Origin: a virus
DNA: 26,321 nt
Direction: 5' to 3' (one strand)
Virus record (IMG/VR): IMGVR_UViG_3300025112_000157
Location: 1-26,321 of that record
This document shows, one piece after another, positions 1-9,090 of this stretch; position 1 is the stretch's first letter; each line of letters opens with the position of its first letter. The notes under the pieces were generated by a model. It saw only the letters and a program-made list of their open reading frames with translations, was not told where the DNA came from and did no database searches. Made by a program: the position numbers and the translations under genes.

Positions 1-33
1 TGAACTTTATACTAGATAAAAGTGAGATGAACA

Positions 34-2067
34 ATGAGTGAAACATCGTTAGATGATTTAATTGAGACCGGATATTCATCCCTTCCAAGCAAGGGAGTTA
101 ATCAATCTGATATTCCAATTCCAAACAATGTGGATTCTGAATTTCAATATAACTATTTTGTCAATGATGAGACAACAAACAGAGATGTTTCTCTATCTGG
201 AGATAGTGTTGAAGCATTTACAACGCTGTCATCAGATGCTTCAGAGTCAGTTAGAAGACAAGCATTAGTAGACTGGGATCTTCCCAGATTTGTTAAAATT
301 ACCTGGGATCCAATGGAGCTTGAATCAGTACTAGACGACGGACAGGTTCAAAATGAAATAGTTACAGATACTTCTGCAGAGGGATCTGTTGTTATTGGTG
401 AAAATCTTTCAAATATTCTCTATGAGGAGGTTCTAACTAGCAATCAATATAGTGGAATAAATCTACAGGATGCTGAGGGATTGACAAAGATTACTGACGC
501 AGCAAAAGTTGCAATAGACACTTCTGAAGTTCCATTTACATTTGCTAGCACATCAGACTCATCACTAATGACTGATTCAAATCTCGACATTGTGAATTCT
601 TACCTGGACGCTGTAGGTTCGTCAACAGGCCTAGACTCTTCTGCAAAAGAGTTGCTAAGAAATGCACTTGCAAGTTATCAGTCAACGGGTGATTTAAGCT
701 TCAACAATCAGTCTGAAGAAAGGACGTCTATTATTAGTGACAGCTTTTCTAACACATCTACAACATTTGACATGGGAATGTCTGTAAGTAATGTATTGGC
801 ACTTCGATGCGGAAATGCGTGGTCTAAGGATGGAGGAAGCTCATTTTTTGAGGAGATAATTTCTGTCAAGGATATATTGAGTGGAATTTCATCAGCAGCA
901 ATATCGCAGGAATCTGCAGGTGCAATTAGTGATAGCGACTATGACATTAGTGGTAATCCTGTAAACTATAGGATTTCTCAAAACCTTGCTGACAATACTA
1001 GCGGAGATCAGTATAGGTCAAGGGTTGTCGGGTACCTAATTGAGAAAAACGAGGTTGACGAAGATGGAAATGTTACTATCTTAGGGCCCATTGCTATAGA
1101 GAACCCTCTCGCAGGAGATGCTATTGATCCAAATGTTATGTACGGACGGGGATACAGATACACTGTGAGAACTGTAGCCTATGTTGAATTCAGTGCTATA
1201 AATGTCTATCCTGGAAATGAATCTAGAAATCAAACTGTTGTTGTTGGAATGCTTATTGCATCCAGGCCCAGCAAGACTACGACAGCAGTGTGCATTGAGA
1301 GAATACCTCCTCCCCCACCAGCTGATCTATCATTTATCTATGATGGAGAAAAGGGGGGTCTTGTTATATCATGGTCACTCCCAGTAAACAAGCAGAGGGA
1401 CATTAAAGAATTTAGAATTTTTAGAAGATCTAATTTAAGCTCATCATATGAATTATTAAAGAATTACTACTTTAATGACTCTACAACATTAACAAAGACA
1501 GATGAAATACCAGATCCTGATGCATTAGTTGAAAGTGACTCTTCAAAACTTTCTACATCCCTATTTCAAGTGACAAGCGGACCATCATTTTTATTCGTTG
1601 ACAAGGATTTTGACTTTAGATCTAGTTTTATTTATTCAATATGCAGTGTTGACGCAAGGGGAATGTGTTCAAATTATTCTCAACAATTTAGAGTAACATA
1701 TGATACATTTAAGTCAAGAATAGATTTTGAATACCTGTCAAGATCCGGGGCTCCTCTTCCCTATCCAAATTTATACATAAATAATGACTTATTTGTTGAT
1801 ACCATAAAGGTTTCATCTTTTGATAAGCTAAGTGTATACTTTGATCCAGAATACCTAACAGTCAAAGATTCTGATGATAATGATCTTAATGTTATTTCAA
1901 CAAGTGATGACAATCCTGCTTATAAATTATCAATAATAAATCTTGACAGTCAGAAATCTAAAGTGATTGATATTTATGTTAGAGATATCAGGGATGACTA
2001 TTTTAATGCTGGCGAAGGTATTGATTATAATGTTTCTGCCAAGGTGGCCACACTAGTGGATATCTGA
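34..2067 (+). CDS. Virion structural protein with FN3-like domains (putative baseplate/tail)
   Basis: 677-residue protein with no enzymatic motif. The N-terminal 300 residues are rich in Ser, Asp and Thr. Residues about 310-425 look like one beta-sandwich domain, with the GRGYRYTVRTVAYVEF strand pattern common in phage baseplate and tail proteins. A proline run (PPPPPA, near residue 425) leads into a clearer fibronectin type III-like domain at about 430-560, with VISWSLP, FRIFRRS and FIYSICSVDARG strands. The C-terminal 110 residues form another beta-rich unit. FN3-like domains are frequent in virion surface and tail proteins, so a baseplate or tail-fibre role is inferred from fold and position ahead of three other virion genes. 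The ATG at 34 follows a weak GTGAG; an unrelated upstream gene may end in the first bases of the window. Virion role fairly likely; exact part unknown. Confidence 0.6.
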   Translation: MSETSLDDLIETGYSSLPSKGVNQSDIPIPNNVDSEFQYNYFVNDETTNRDVSLSGDSVEAFTTLSSDASESVRRQALVDWDLPRFVKITWDPMELESVLDDGQVQNEIVTDTSAEGSVVIGENLSNILYEEVLTSNQYSGINLQDAEGLTKITDAAKVAIDTSEVPFTFASTSDSSLMTDSNLDIVNSYLDAVGSSTGLDSSAKELLRNALASYQSTGDLSFNNQSEERTSIISDSFSNTSTTFDMGMSVSNVLALRCGNAWSKDGGSSFFEEIISVKDILSGISSAAISQESAGAISDSDYDISGNPVNYRISQNLADNTSGDQYRSRVVGYLIEKNEVDEDGNVTILGPIAIENPLAGDAIDPNVMYGRGYRYTVRTVAYVEFSAINVYPGNESRNQTVVVGMLIASRPSKTTTAVCIERIPPPPPADLSFIYDGEKGGLVISWSLPVNKQRDIKEFRIFRRSNLSSSYELLKNYYFNDSTTLTKTDEIPDPDALVESDSSKLSTSLFQVTSGPSFLFVDKDFDFRSSFIYSICSVDARGMCSNYSQQFRVTYDTFKSRIDFEYLSRSGAPLPYPNLYINNDLFVDTIKVSSFDKLSVYFDPEYLTVKDSDDNDLNVISTSDDNPAYKLSIINLDSQKSKVIDIYVRDIRDDYFNAGEGIDYNVSAKVATLVDI

Positions 2068-2127
2068 TTATGGAATTATTTTACTGTATAACAAATAAAG
2101 TGGTATATTTACAACCAGGAGTAAAAA

Positions 2128-2832
2128 ATGGGTTTTCTTGATCACAGTACCAATAATATTATATTAGATGCTGTTCTCACAGACAAGGGAAGAGAGCTTT
2201 TATCTAGAAATGATGGATCTTTTCAAATTGTTAAATTTGCGCTATCTGATGAAGAAGTTGACTATACAATTATACAAAAATTTGGAAGAACAGTCGGAAA
2301 AGAGAAAATAGAAAAAAACACCCCCGTGTTAGAGGCAGTGACTAGAGGAAATATTGCACAAAAGTTTAGACTTAGAAGCATCTCAATACCAAATCTAGTC
2401 AGAATTCCAAGTCTAACACTAGAGGGAGTAACTTCTGATACAATTACGCTGAACATTGTTAACACTAGAAGCTCTAGTGTGACAGTCAAGCAGACAATTG
2501 GAGGAGATCAGCTGGTTCCAATAGAGCTTGTTGATCAGGTATTCAGAGTGCAGATGAACAATCTCTTTCTTCAAGCAACAGGCATCAGACCGGTTTCAAT
2601 TAGTAAGGAGAATATTGCTACATATTTGATAACAAGATCTTCTGCTCTTGACACAGTTACGGGAGCCTCGTCTGTATCACCCACGATTCAGGTAAAGTCA
2701 TCACTAACATCTACAATGTTTGATACATTTGGTGTTGCTGGTGATAAAACAACGATTAGATCATATGTCACAATTACAGGACAGCAATCTGGTGCTTCAA
2801 AAGACCTGCTTGTTAAGATCAATAAGACATAA
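2128..2832 (+). CDS. Conserved phage virion protein, putative tail/baseplate component
   Basis: 234 residues. The N-terminus reads GFLDHSTNNIILDAVLTDKG, followed by a segment about residues of unfinished growth (FQIVKFALSDEEVDYT). I recognise this opening as one seen in uncharacterised structural proteins of environmental myoviruses, but I cannot name a T4 counterpart. The remainder is predicted beta-strand-rich with many Thr, Ser and Val and no cysteines or membrane segments. A good Shine-Dalgarno (AGGAG at about 2117) precedes the ATG by a normal spacing. The gene lies between two proteins with virion-type architecture, 60 bases after one and 20 before the next, so co-transcription and a tail or baseplate role are inferred. 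Function otherwise unknown. Confidence 0.5.
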   Translation: MGFLDHSTNNIILDAVLTDKGRELLSRNDGSFQIVKFALSDEEVDYTIIQKFGRTVGKEKIEKNTPVLEAVTRGNIAQKFRLRSISIPNLVRIPSLTLEGVTSDTITLNIVNTRSSSVTVKQTIGGDQLVPIELVDQVFRVQMNNLFLQATGIRPVSISKENIATYLITRSSALDTVTGASSVSPTIQVKSSLTSTMFDTFGVAGDKTTIRSYVTITGQQSGASKDLLVKINKT

Positions 2833-2852
2833 TAATTTTTAAGAGATAAAGC

Positions 2853-4136
2853 ATGGCAACATTTAAAGAAATTTCTGCAGCAGATATTAAGACAAGCAGG
2901 TCTGTCTTAAATCAGCTGATTGACATCATCCAGGAAGATATATCTGGATCAACAACTAGAAAAAAATATCAGGTTTTTGTTACAGGCGGAGTAGGTCCTG
3001 GAGTAACATCTTCGCTGTTTCAAACTGTATACGACCAAGACTACACTCTACAGACAGCAAATCCTGTCTTTGATCTTACATACGGTGTATATTCAGGAAG
3101 CTCAGATGTCGCCTATGCATCTACAGGACAGGACAGTGCAGGAAAGCTTCTATTTCCCTCCACGTCTCTGATGATGAGAGAGAAGATTAATGTCTACAGA
3201 CAGTTTGCACAGCTTCTTCTTGGTGATGCATCTTATCAATTTATGACACCATTTGATACAACTCAGCCAGTTACGTCAAATGGAATTGATCACGCTATTT
3301 TCTTTACGTTTAAGCGTCTATTCGCCAGAGACAAGATTAAGCGTGAAACATTCGCAATGAAATTCTATCAGTCAGCATCTAGAGCCCCGTTCACGGCTGT
3401 TGATGGAGATATTATGTCTGGAAATATGGGTCCAAATATTGCTGTCCCAACAGTCTCAGGATCTGCTATCTACACAGATATCGGATCTGCTACAGCAAAA
3501 GAGACTTCAGTCGGTGGAGAAGTTGGAAATCTTGTTGACTCTTCAAATACAAATAGAAATGTAGGCCTTCTATTCTACGATATGGGAATTGGTCTCTTAA
3601 ATATTAATGAGGCAATATCAGCATCTCAACATGCATCTGGTGTTATCGACGCTATGTCTCCGGCAGCATTTAATGATGCTGCTGCAGGTCAGACTATAAT
3701 TGGATATGGTCCCGCCAGTCCAGGAGCAGGAGATATGGCATCAATTGGAAATTATAATGCAAAATTTGTTCCCGACTTTATGGTCTCTGCATCAATGGAT
3801 AACATTATAGACCATTTTGCATCTGTTAGATTTCAATCAGGGTCGCTGACAGCAATGACATTCCAGAATGTTACTAACATCAACTCAACTCTTGTCTTTT
3901 GCAGGGCAACATCTGATGAGTTTAACTACTCATCGAACCCAACGTTTACTGACAGCACTGGAAGAATAAATGTTATAGATGAGGGAGAGGAGCTTACACA
4001 GAGAACATTCTCCTTTGTTAGCACAATTGGCCTATATGATGGAAGAAATAACCTGCTTGCTGTTGCAAAGCTAAGCAGGCCTGTTGAGAAGAATGACGAG
4101 AAGGACCTGACATTCAGGATTAGGCTTGACTTCTAG
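2853..4136 (+). CDS. Virion structural protein sharing a C-terminal domain with the next gene
   Basis: 427 residues. The first 70 residues (FKEISAADIKTSRSVLNQLI, then a glycine-rich beta segment) look like an assembly region; the middle is beta-rich with low-complexity Ser/Ala/Gly stretches. The last ~170 residues contain FYDMGIGLLNI, a Cys followed by FNYSSNPTF, STIGLYDGRNNLLAVAKLS and the end RPVEKNDEKDLTFRIRLDF. The next gene ends with the same order of motifs (FYDEGIVLI, SSNPGF, ITGIYFHDDNMNVIMKV, VKRDEDDFLFRVKMDF), so the two are paralogous at their C-termini. This suggests they attach to the same or equivalent site on the virion, probably the baseplate or tail. AAGAGA ahead of the ATG serves as ribosome binding site. 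No enzymatic motif seen; the specific structure is not known. Confidence 0.55.
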   Translation: MATFKEISAADIKTSRSVLNQLIDIIQEDISGSTTRKKYQVFVTGGVGPGVTSSLFQTVYDQDYTLQTANPVFDLTYGVYSGSSDVAYASTGQDSAGKLLFPSTSLMMREKINVYRQFAQLLLGDASYQFMTPFDTTQPVTSNGIDHAIFFTFKRLFARDKIKRETFAMKFYQSASRAPFTAVDGDIMSGNMGPNIAVPTVSGSAIYTDIGSATAKETSVGGEVGNLVDSSNTNRNVGLLFYDMGIGLLNINEAISASQHASGVIDAMSPAAFNDAAAGQTIIGYGPASPGAGDMASIGNYNAKFVPDFMVSASMDNIIDHFASVRFQSGSLTAMTFQNVTNINSTLVFCRATSDEFNYSSNPTFTDSTGRINVIDEGEELTQRTFSFVSTIGLYDGRNNLLAVAKLSRPVEKNDEKDLTFRIRLDF

Positions 4137-4156
4137 TCCTACTGGGGGTTTAAGCC

Positions 4157-7081
4157 ATGTCAATCATTAAAATAACAAGGGACCTAATAGAGAAGGTCAC
4201 ACTAAAGACTCACCCACGTAGAGTCTTTGTGTCTTCTTCTGTAAGCCCTGTTAATGATGAACCCATGTCCGATGTTGGTATTCTTAGCCCGACTGGAACA
4301 CTTGGACAGGTTAGCCTCACACCTAGATCAAATAGAGTGATAAAGGGTGTCAGAGAGTTCGACTCAGAAAGCCCCTTGTTCAATGAAGATCAGTCATCTC
4401 TATTGATTAATCTAAGCAATGCAGTTGCGCTTTCTGGAACAACAACAGATATTCAAAACTATCTAGGGTATGCGACAGACTGGCCACACTCTGGAATTGA
4501 GAATGTAAATTTTCATGGAGATCCACCTGATCATGTAGGATATATGAAGGGTGTTGGACAGCTATCAAGACCTGCAAAAAATTCTAAGACTTTTGGAATT
4601 ACAAGATTTAGACCCCCATTTCTATTTCAGAATGATGAGCAAAAGTTTGGAGCAAAAGATTCCAATATTACATCTGGAAGCTTTGAAGCTAGTCAGAGAA
4701 TTGTTAAGAACCAAATTAGAAATATTCTTCTTCCAACGTCTAGGGGACAGTTTTCCCATCCCAACTATGCCTATACAAACTATCACTCACTTAACTTCTT
4801 TACGTCTTCAAATGGAAGTCAGATAGTTGGACACGGATCAACACTAAACTCTAGCCAGGTTACCACAAGCTCTGTTTTAATATACCCATGCATGACTGGA
4901 ACACTCAATCCATCGGGATCAGAATATCCAAATAGGAGATTAAGAAGGTTTGATGGAAAATATGCACCAGAGACAGCATTTACATTTGATTTTTACATAA
5001 ACCCAAGATATTCAAATGATGTAGATAGCTCAGCTAGAAAGAGTGACTTTCATGCAGGTACAATCTATCACATGAGCTCTACATATGCTGTGAGTCTGGT
5101 AACGGGATCTCTTAAAGCTGCAGACGGATCAGCAGAAGGATTTAGAATATTACTTCAGCTATCCCAAAGTGCAGAGTGGGAGCCTTCTAAGTTTAAAATA
5201 ATTCCCACCAGTGATAGACCCATATATAAGGGAGCTTCAGCAAACTATAAGACAGATCCATATAATCTAGCATGGGTATCTCCTGATAACTCACTTAAGA
5301 GAAACCATTGGCATCATGTTGCAATTAGGTGGGGCCCTAAGTCAAATAAGGGAACTGGAAGCTTTGTTATTGATGGCAAGATTGTTTCTGAATTCTATCC
5401 TGACATTGGAAGCGAAGTAAGTATCAGACCATTTGTAAATCAAACTGCAGCAGGCGCAAGAGCAATAGGTGATAGATTTTTGGCAGGAAGAGCAGATCCA
5501 AATGCGCTATTTATTGGTAACTTTTATGAAGGGACAAATGTAACCGGATCCAATGCAACGACAATAGAGCGATTCTTTAATCTTACAGCAAGAAAAAATG
5601 AAGGATTTACGCTGAGACCTGATATATCGGGATGGTCAAGGACTTTAAGTGTGGCAAAAGACACACCGTCAGAAATACAGCTAGGAGATCCAAAGACATT
5701 CTCTTTTAATCATCCTTTAAATGCTGAAGTTCATGATATTAAGCTATATTCAACATTTAGAACAATTTCTCAAATACAAACAAGCTCAGTCAGAGGCCCT
5801 GAAGATCTATCAAGCCTACTATTCTATGTTCCTCCATTTTTTACCTATGAGAAGCATGATAGGAGATTTTTATCAAATGCCGTTTCATCATCTCGTCGAC
5901 AAGACTTTAATGACACGGGAGGTGCCCTAGACGGTGTCTCGTATCCGACAGATAAGTTTGTACAACCGTATATGTCAATGCCCTTTAATGCAGGTCTTTC
6001 AATGGCAGTAGATGCTACACTTATCAATCTTGAAAACTTTACAAAGGATATTGTCAATGATGTCTATCCTCGACTTTTGTTTCTCACAGCTTCGTCACAA
6101 GCTGATAAGACTGGAAATCTATTTGTAGTACAGCCAAGAGACACTATAAATCATCTTTTTCAAACAGCATCACTTAGAAAAAGGTGCTTGACTGTTCTTC
6201 CCTGTGATAACGGAAGATTTCAGCCAAATTACGACCTAGTGTACACAGGATCAGATGTAACAGAGACAATAGTGTCATCTTCTGAGGGATTTTTATATAG
6301 AGATGATCTTGGAAATTTTGATCCAAGCTTGATAAACTTAAGCGACATGTTTACTGCCAGACCTTCACACGTATCACTTGCCGGACTAGATGAATCGTAT
6401 AGAATTTCACGTGCTTTGGCCTACTATACAGGTTCAGCTGGTGGAGGATTTCCATCCATGGGTCCAGATAATCCGTATCTACTGGCTCGTGAAGGAACTT
6501 CTGAAAACTACTTTATCGCATACCAGGCATCTAGAGATCCGTCTAGCAATGAAATTGTTATATTTAACATTCCCAATCTATTTTATGGAAATAGAATCCA
6601 ACCAGGAACATTTACACTTACAGACAGCAATCTATCCGGTTCTGCAGGAAAGGTTAAGATCACGCTTAAAGATGACTCTCTAGGATCCTTATACAGGGCT
6701 GACTCTAAGACAAAAAATGCTACATACAATAGTGTTGGAAATATCTTCTACGATGAGGGAATCGTCTTAATTAAGTCACCCCATCTAAGTCTTTTTGGAA
6801 AGAATCAATTTAAAATGGAATTCAACGGGGACCAAAACATCCATGTGATGGCAGTCAACGTTCCATGTCGACCTGGGCTGATAAATAGCTCATCAAATCC
6901 TGGATTTAGGGTTCTATCTGCGTCACTAGCGGCAAATGATGTTGATTCTGAGTTTGTCTACATTACAGGAATATACTTTCATGATGACAATATGAATGTT
7001 ATTATGAAAGTTAATCTTGCACAACCAGCAGTTAAGCGAGATGAAGATGATTTCTTATTTAGAGTTAAGATGGATTTTTAA
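4157..7081 (+). CDS. Large virion protein with LamG/concanavalin A-like domain (putative adhesin/baseplate)
   Basis: 974 residues. The N-terminus (LKTHPRRVFVSSSVSP) resembles a short anchoring segment of environmental phage structural proteins. Residues about 270-535 carry the signature of a laminin-G/concanavalin A-like jelly roll: TFDFYINP strand, a Ser/Thr-rich core, NHWHHVAIRWGP near residue 385, SFVIDGKIV, ALFIGNFYEG, and closing strand EVHDIKLYSTFRTISQI near 524. Such domains usually bind glycans, so host-surface or polysaccharide recognition is plausible but inferred. The C-terminal ~120 residues repeat the domain at the end of the preceding gene, ending VKRDEDDFLFRVKMDF. The ATG follows GGGGGT. 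Its TAA shares one base with the ATG of the resolvase gene, so translation of the two may be coupled. Confidence 0.65.
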   Translation: MSIIKITRDLIEKVTLKTHPRRVFVSSSVSPVNDEPMSDVGILSPTGTLGQVSLTPRSNRVIKGVREFDSESPLFNEDQSSLLINLSNAVALSGTTTDIQNYLGYATDWPHSGIENVNFHGDPPDHVGYMKGVGQLSRPAKNSKTFGITRFRPPFLFQNDEQKFGAKDSNITSGSFEASQRIVKNQIRNILLPTSRGQFSHPNYAYTNYHSLNFFTSSNGSQIVGHGSTLNSSQVTTSSVLIYPCMTGTLNPSGSEYPNRRLRRFDGKYAPETAFTFDFYINPRYSNDVDSSARKSDFHAGTIYHMSSTYAVSLVTGSLKAADGSAEGFRILLQLSQSAEWEPSKFKIIPTSDRPIYKGASANYKTDPYNLAWVSPDNSLKRNHWHHVAIRWGPKSNKGTGSFVIDGKIVSEFYPDIGSEVSIRPFVNQTAAGARAIGDRFLAGRADPNALFIGNFYEGTNVTGSNATTIERFFNLTARKNEGFTLRPDISGWSRTLSVAKDTPSEIQLGDPKTFSFNHPLNAEVHDIKLYSTFRTISQIQTSSVRGPEDLSSLLFYVPPFFTYEKHDRRFLSNAVSSSRRQDFNDTGGALDGVSYPTDKFVQPYMSMPFNAGLSMAVDATLINLENFTKDIVNDVYPRLLFLTASSQADKTGNLFVVQPRDTINHLFQTASLRKRCLTVLPCDNGRFQPNYDLVYTGSDVTETIVSSSEGFLYRDDLGNFDPSLINLSDMFTARPSHVSLAGLDESYRISRALAYYTGSAGGGFPSMGPDNPYLLAREGTSENYFIAYQASRDPSSNEIVIFNIPNLFYGNRIQPGTFTLTDSNLSGSAGKVKITLKDDSLGSLYRADSKTKNATYNSVGNIFYDEGIVLIKSPHLSLFGKNQFKMEFNGDQNIHVMAVNVPCRPGLINSSSNPGFRVLSASLAANDVDSEFVYITGIYFHDDNMNVIMKVNLAQPAVKRDEDDFLFRVKMDF

Positions 7082-7623
7082 TGGTACTTGGACTTGATAT
7101 ATCAACTAGCTGTACAGGGTGGTGTATAGTTGATCCGAGTGGTAGCTTAATAGCCATGGGATCAATTCCCCTTTCAAAAGATAAGTCAATGTTTAAAAAG
7201 GCACAAAAGGTTAGACGTGAGCTTTCCAGACTGAATATCGAGTATAGTATTGAAAAAGTCTGTGTTGAAGAAAACTTACAAGCATTTAGGCCCGGACTTT
7301 CTTCTGCAAAGACTCTTTTAACTCTTGCTAGATTTAATGGAATTGTGAGCTACATAGCACAGGAAGAGTTTTATTTTTCTCCGATTTTTATTAATGTTAA
7401 TTCTGCCAGAAAAGCACTTGGAATAAAGATTAAAAGAAAAAAAGACGGAGGAAAGCCCACTAAGGACCAGATCGTAGAATGGGCAGCTAGTGAGCTAAAT
7501 AGCTTTGTGTGGCCCACTAAGATATTAAAGAGCGGTCCAAGAAAAAATCAAAAAATTTTGGATCCATCTAGCTATGACATGGCAGATGCATACGTTATTT
7601 CAAGGGCAGGCTTGATTATTTGA
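7081..7623 (+). CDS. RuvC-like Holliday junction resolvase
   Basis: 180 residues with an RNase H-like RuvC fold. The first strand holds LGLDISTSCTGW with the first catalytic aspartate at D6; KVCVEEN places the glutamate at E63/E64; SYDMADAYV near the C-terminus gives D166 and D169. These match the four acidic metal ligands of RuvC-type structure-specific nucleases, which cut four-way junctions and other branched DNA. In a phage this would resolve recombination and replication intermediates before or during packaging. T4 uses the unrelated endonuclease VII (gp49) for that job; no homologue is seen here. The basic segment KIKRKKDGGKPTKDQ (about 115-130) could contact DNA. The start overlaps the previous stop by one base and there is no separate Shine-Dalgarno, so coupled translation is likely. 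Confidence 0.85.
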   Translation: MVLGLDISTSCTGWCIVDPSGSLIAMGSIPLSKDKSMFKKAQKVRRELSRLNIEYSIEKVCVEENLQAFRPGLSSAKTLLTLARFNGIVSYIAQEEFYFSPIFINVNSARKALGIKIKRKKDGGKPTKDQIVEWAASELNSFVWPTKILKSGPRKNQKILDPSSYDMADAYVISRAGLII

Positions 7624-7655
7624 AAAATATACCATATTGTGTTATGATATATTTG
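7620..7655 (+). promoter_or_regulatory. Predicted sigma70-type promoter for the primase
   Basis: A TTGAAA -35 box (7620-7625), exactly 17 bases of spacer, an extended -10 (TG at 7640-7641) and TATGAT (7643-7648) form one of the best bacterial promoter matches in the window. It overlaps the resolvase stop. With a six-base discriminator the transcript would begin at G7655, which is the first base of an in-frame GTG of the primase. AT-rich DNA produces chance matches, so activity is unproven. Confidence 0.5.
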
Positions 7656-8626
7656 TGGTAACGTTTACTAAAAAAATTTCATTCTTAAGAAGCGTTTTTG
7701 GACAGTGTGAGCTTGATAGGAAGCAGCAAAACGGAATATTTGTGTGCCCAGAGTGCGGATCTGGAACTGGTAAAAAGAAGTTCTATATAAATTTAGATAC
7801 ATGGCAATGTCATTGCTGGTCATGTGGGCTTAAGGGAAGAACAGTTCTTTCAATATTAAAAAAGCACGGAACTAGAGAAGATATTGAAAAATTTGTAAGC
7901 TATTCTGGAATTAAAAAAAATAATAATCAAATAGATCTGGACAGTGATCAAGACATTCAAAAGATTAGATTGCCTGAAGAGTTTTTGCTTTTAGCAGATA
8001 ATCAAAGATCTATAGATCCCGATGTCAGAGCCTGCATCAGATATCTAATGTCAAGAGGCGTGTCAGAGAGAGATCTCTGGCGATATAGGCTTGGGACAGC
8101 AAAGAGCGGTCGATTTAAGAGAAGAATAATAATTCCATCTTTTGACATGTCTGGTGACTTAAACTTCTTTGTCACTAGGTGTATTGACCCCGGAATAAGA
8201 AGAAAGTATATAAATTCAAATGTTAATAAAAAAAATATAGTATTTAATGAAATAGACATTGACTGGTCTAGCGAGATTGTTTTAGTTGAGGGTCCATTTG
8301 ATATGATGAAGTCAGGTATTAATTCAACATGTATTCTTGGATCAGCTTTAAGAGATGACTATCTTTTATTTTCAAGAATTGTATCTAGATGCACTCCTGT
8401 TATCCTTGCCCTAGATAGTGATATGAAAGAAAAAGAGCAAAAAATAGCAAAACTTCTAAGTTCATACGGATGCCAGGTTAAAATAATAGACTTGGGAGGA
8501 TTTTCTGATGTCGGATCAATGACCAAAGAAGATTTCAGGAACAGAAGGAAAAATGCACAAGCCTGGGATCCTTCACACCTTCTTAAGATGAAAATTGGTG
8601 CCATTAGGAGTGGATCTCTTCTTTAG
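7655..8626 (+). CDS. DNA primase (zinc finger plus Toprim)
   Basis: Makes RNA primers for lagging-strand synthesis. Numbered from the GTG at 7655 (323 residues, close to the 342 of T4 gp61), the CHC2-type zinc finger has CPEC (C31, C34) and CHCWSCG (C54, C57). The Toprim domain has LVEGPFDMMKSG with catalytic E212, and LALDSDMK with metal-binding D254 and D256. Between them a basic segment (RLGTAKSGRFKRRIIIPSFD) matches the RNA polymerase core of DnaG-type primases. The start is uncertain: there is no in-frame ATG before the zinc finger, only TTG at 7637 or GTG at 7655, neither with a Shine-Dalgarno. GTG is chosen because a predicted promoter would start RNA exactly there. No helicase gene is in the window. 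Confidence 0.85.
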   Translation: MVTFTKKISFLRSVFGQCELDRKQQNGIFVCPECGSGTGKKKFYINLDTWQCHCWSCGLKGRTVLSILKKHGTREDIEKFVSYSGIKKNNNQIDLDSDQDIQKIRLPEEFLLLADNQRSIDPDVRACIRYLMSRGVSERDLWRYRLGTAKSGRFKRRIIIPSFDMSGDLNFFVTRCIDPGIRRKYINSNVNKKNIVFNEIDIDWSSEIVLVEGPFDMMKSGINSTCILGSALRDDYLLFSRIVSRCTPVILALDSDMKEKEQKIAKLLSSYGCQVKIIDLGGFSDVGSMTKEDFRNRRKNAQAWDPSHLLKMKIGAIRSGSLL

Positions 8627-8663
8627 TTCATAATATTTATCTCTGTATATAAAAGGACTAAAG

Positions 8664-9047
8664 ATGAAGATTAGTAAGTCTCAGCTGAGAAGAATGATTA
8701 GGGAAGTGATGGCAGACCTTGAAGAAGATGCCATTTTTTCAAGACCAGATATCTTGGGCCTACAACCAGAAAAAGATATACATGGAGACAAAAAGAGTCC
8801 GTGTGATATAGAAAATTCACAGGGAAGAAATTTAAGCTACGGGTCCGGACCGTCACCTGATAATGAATCTCGTATGACAAAAAGTCAATTATTTAAGGTT
8901 GCAAGATATGCTCAAAGTCTGCACGATATGCTTCAAGATAGTGATGATCTTCCAGAATGGGTTCAGTCAAAAATAGCTGTAATGGATAATGACATTGGAA
9001 AGATTAAGCACTATCTTGAATATAAGCTGAATAGGATGAAGGGCTAA
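8664..9047 (+). CDS. Small conserved phage protein with putative capsid-targeting N-terminus
   Basis: 127 residues. It opens with a basic amphipathic helix, KISKSQLRRMIREVM, followed by ADLEED, which contains an L-x-E site like those cut by T4-type prohead proteases. The same motif opens the proteins at 18626 and 19213. The C-terminal third (SLHDMLQDSDDLPEWVQSKI and DIGKIKHYLEYKL) is a helical module that I recognise from uncharacterised proteins of marine phages. The middle is polar and probably disordered. Together this suggests an internal virion protein carried into the prohead, although the gene sits among replication genes. An AAGGAC ribosome binding site precedes the ATG. Function not known; packaging into the head is inference. 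Confidence 0.5.
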   Translation: MKISKSQLRRMIREVMADLEEDAIFSRPDILGLQPEKDIHGDKKSPCDIENSQGRNLSYGSGPSPDNESRMTKSQLFKVARYAQSLHDMLQDSDDLPEWVQSKIAVMDNDIGKIKHYLEYKLNRMKG

Positions 9048-9052
9048 GCTTC

Positions 9053-9090
9053 TTGTACAAGCAGTCATTGATAGAATAATATAGATTATA
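9053..9090 (+). promoter_or_regulatory. Possible promoter directly at the start of the Mre11-Rad50 fusion gene
   Basis: TTGTAC (9053-9058) lies 18 bases from TAATAT (9077-9082). A seven-base discriminator puts the expected transcription start at A9090, the first base of the ATG. The -35 box sits inside a perfect palindrome CTTGTACAAG (9052-9061), which could be an operator half-site pair. There is no Shine-Dalgarno upstream of the ATG. The -35 match is only moderate. Confidence 0.35.

Noticed and set aside
62-268. Short alternative-frame open frames inside the large virion, capsid and TerL genes
   Set aside because: They overlap well-supported genes, lack ribosome binding sites and show biased compositions typical of out-of-frame reading.
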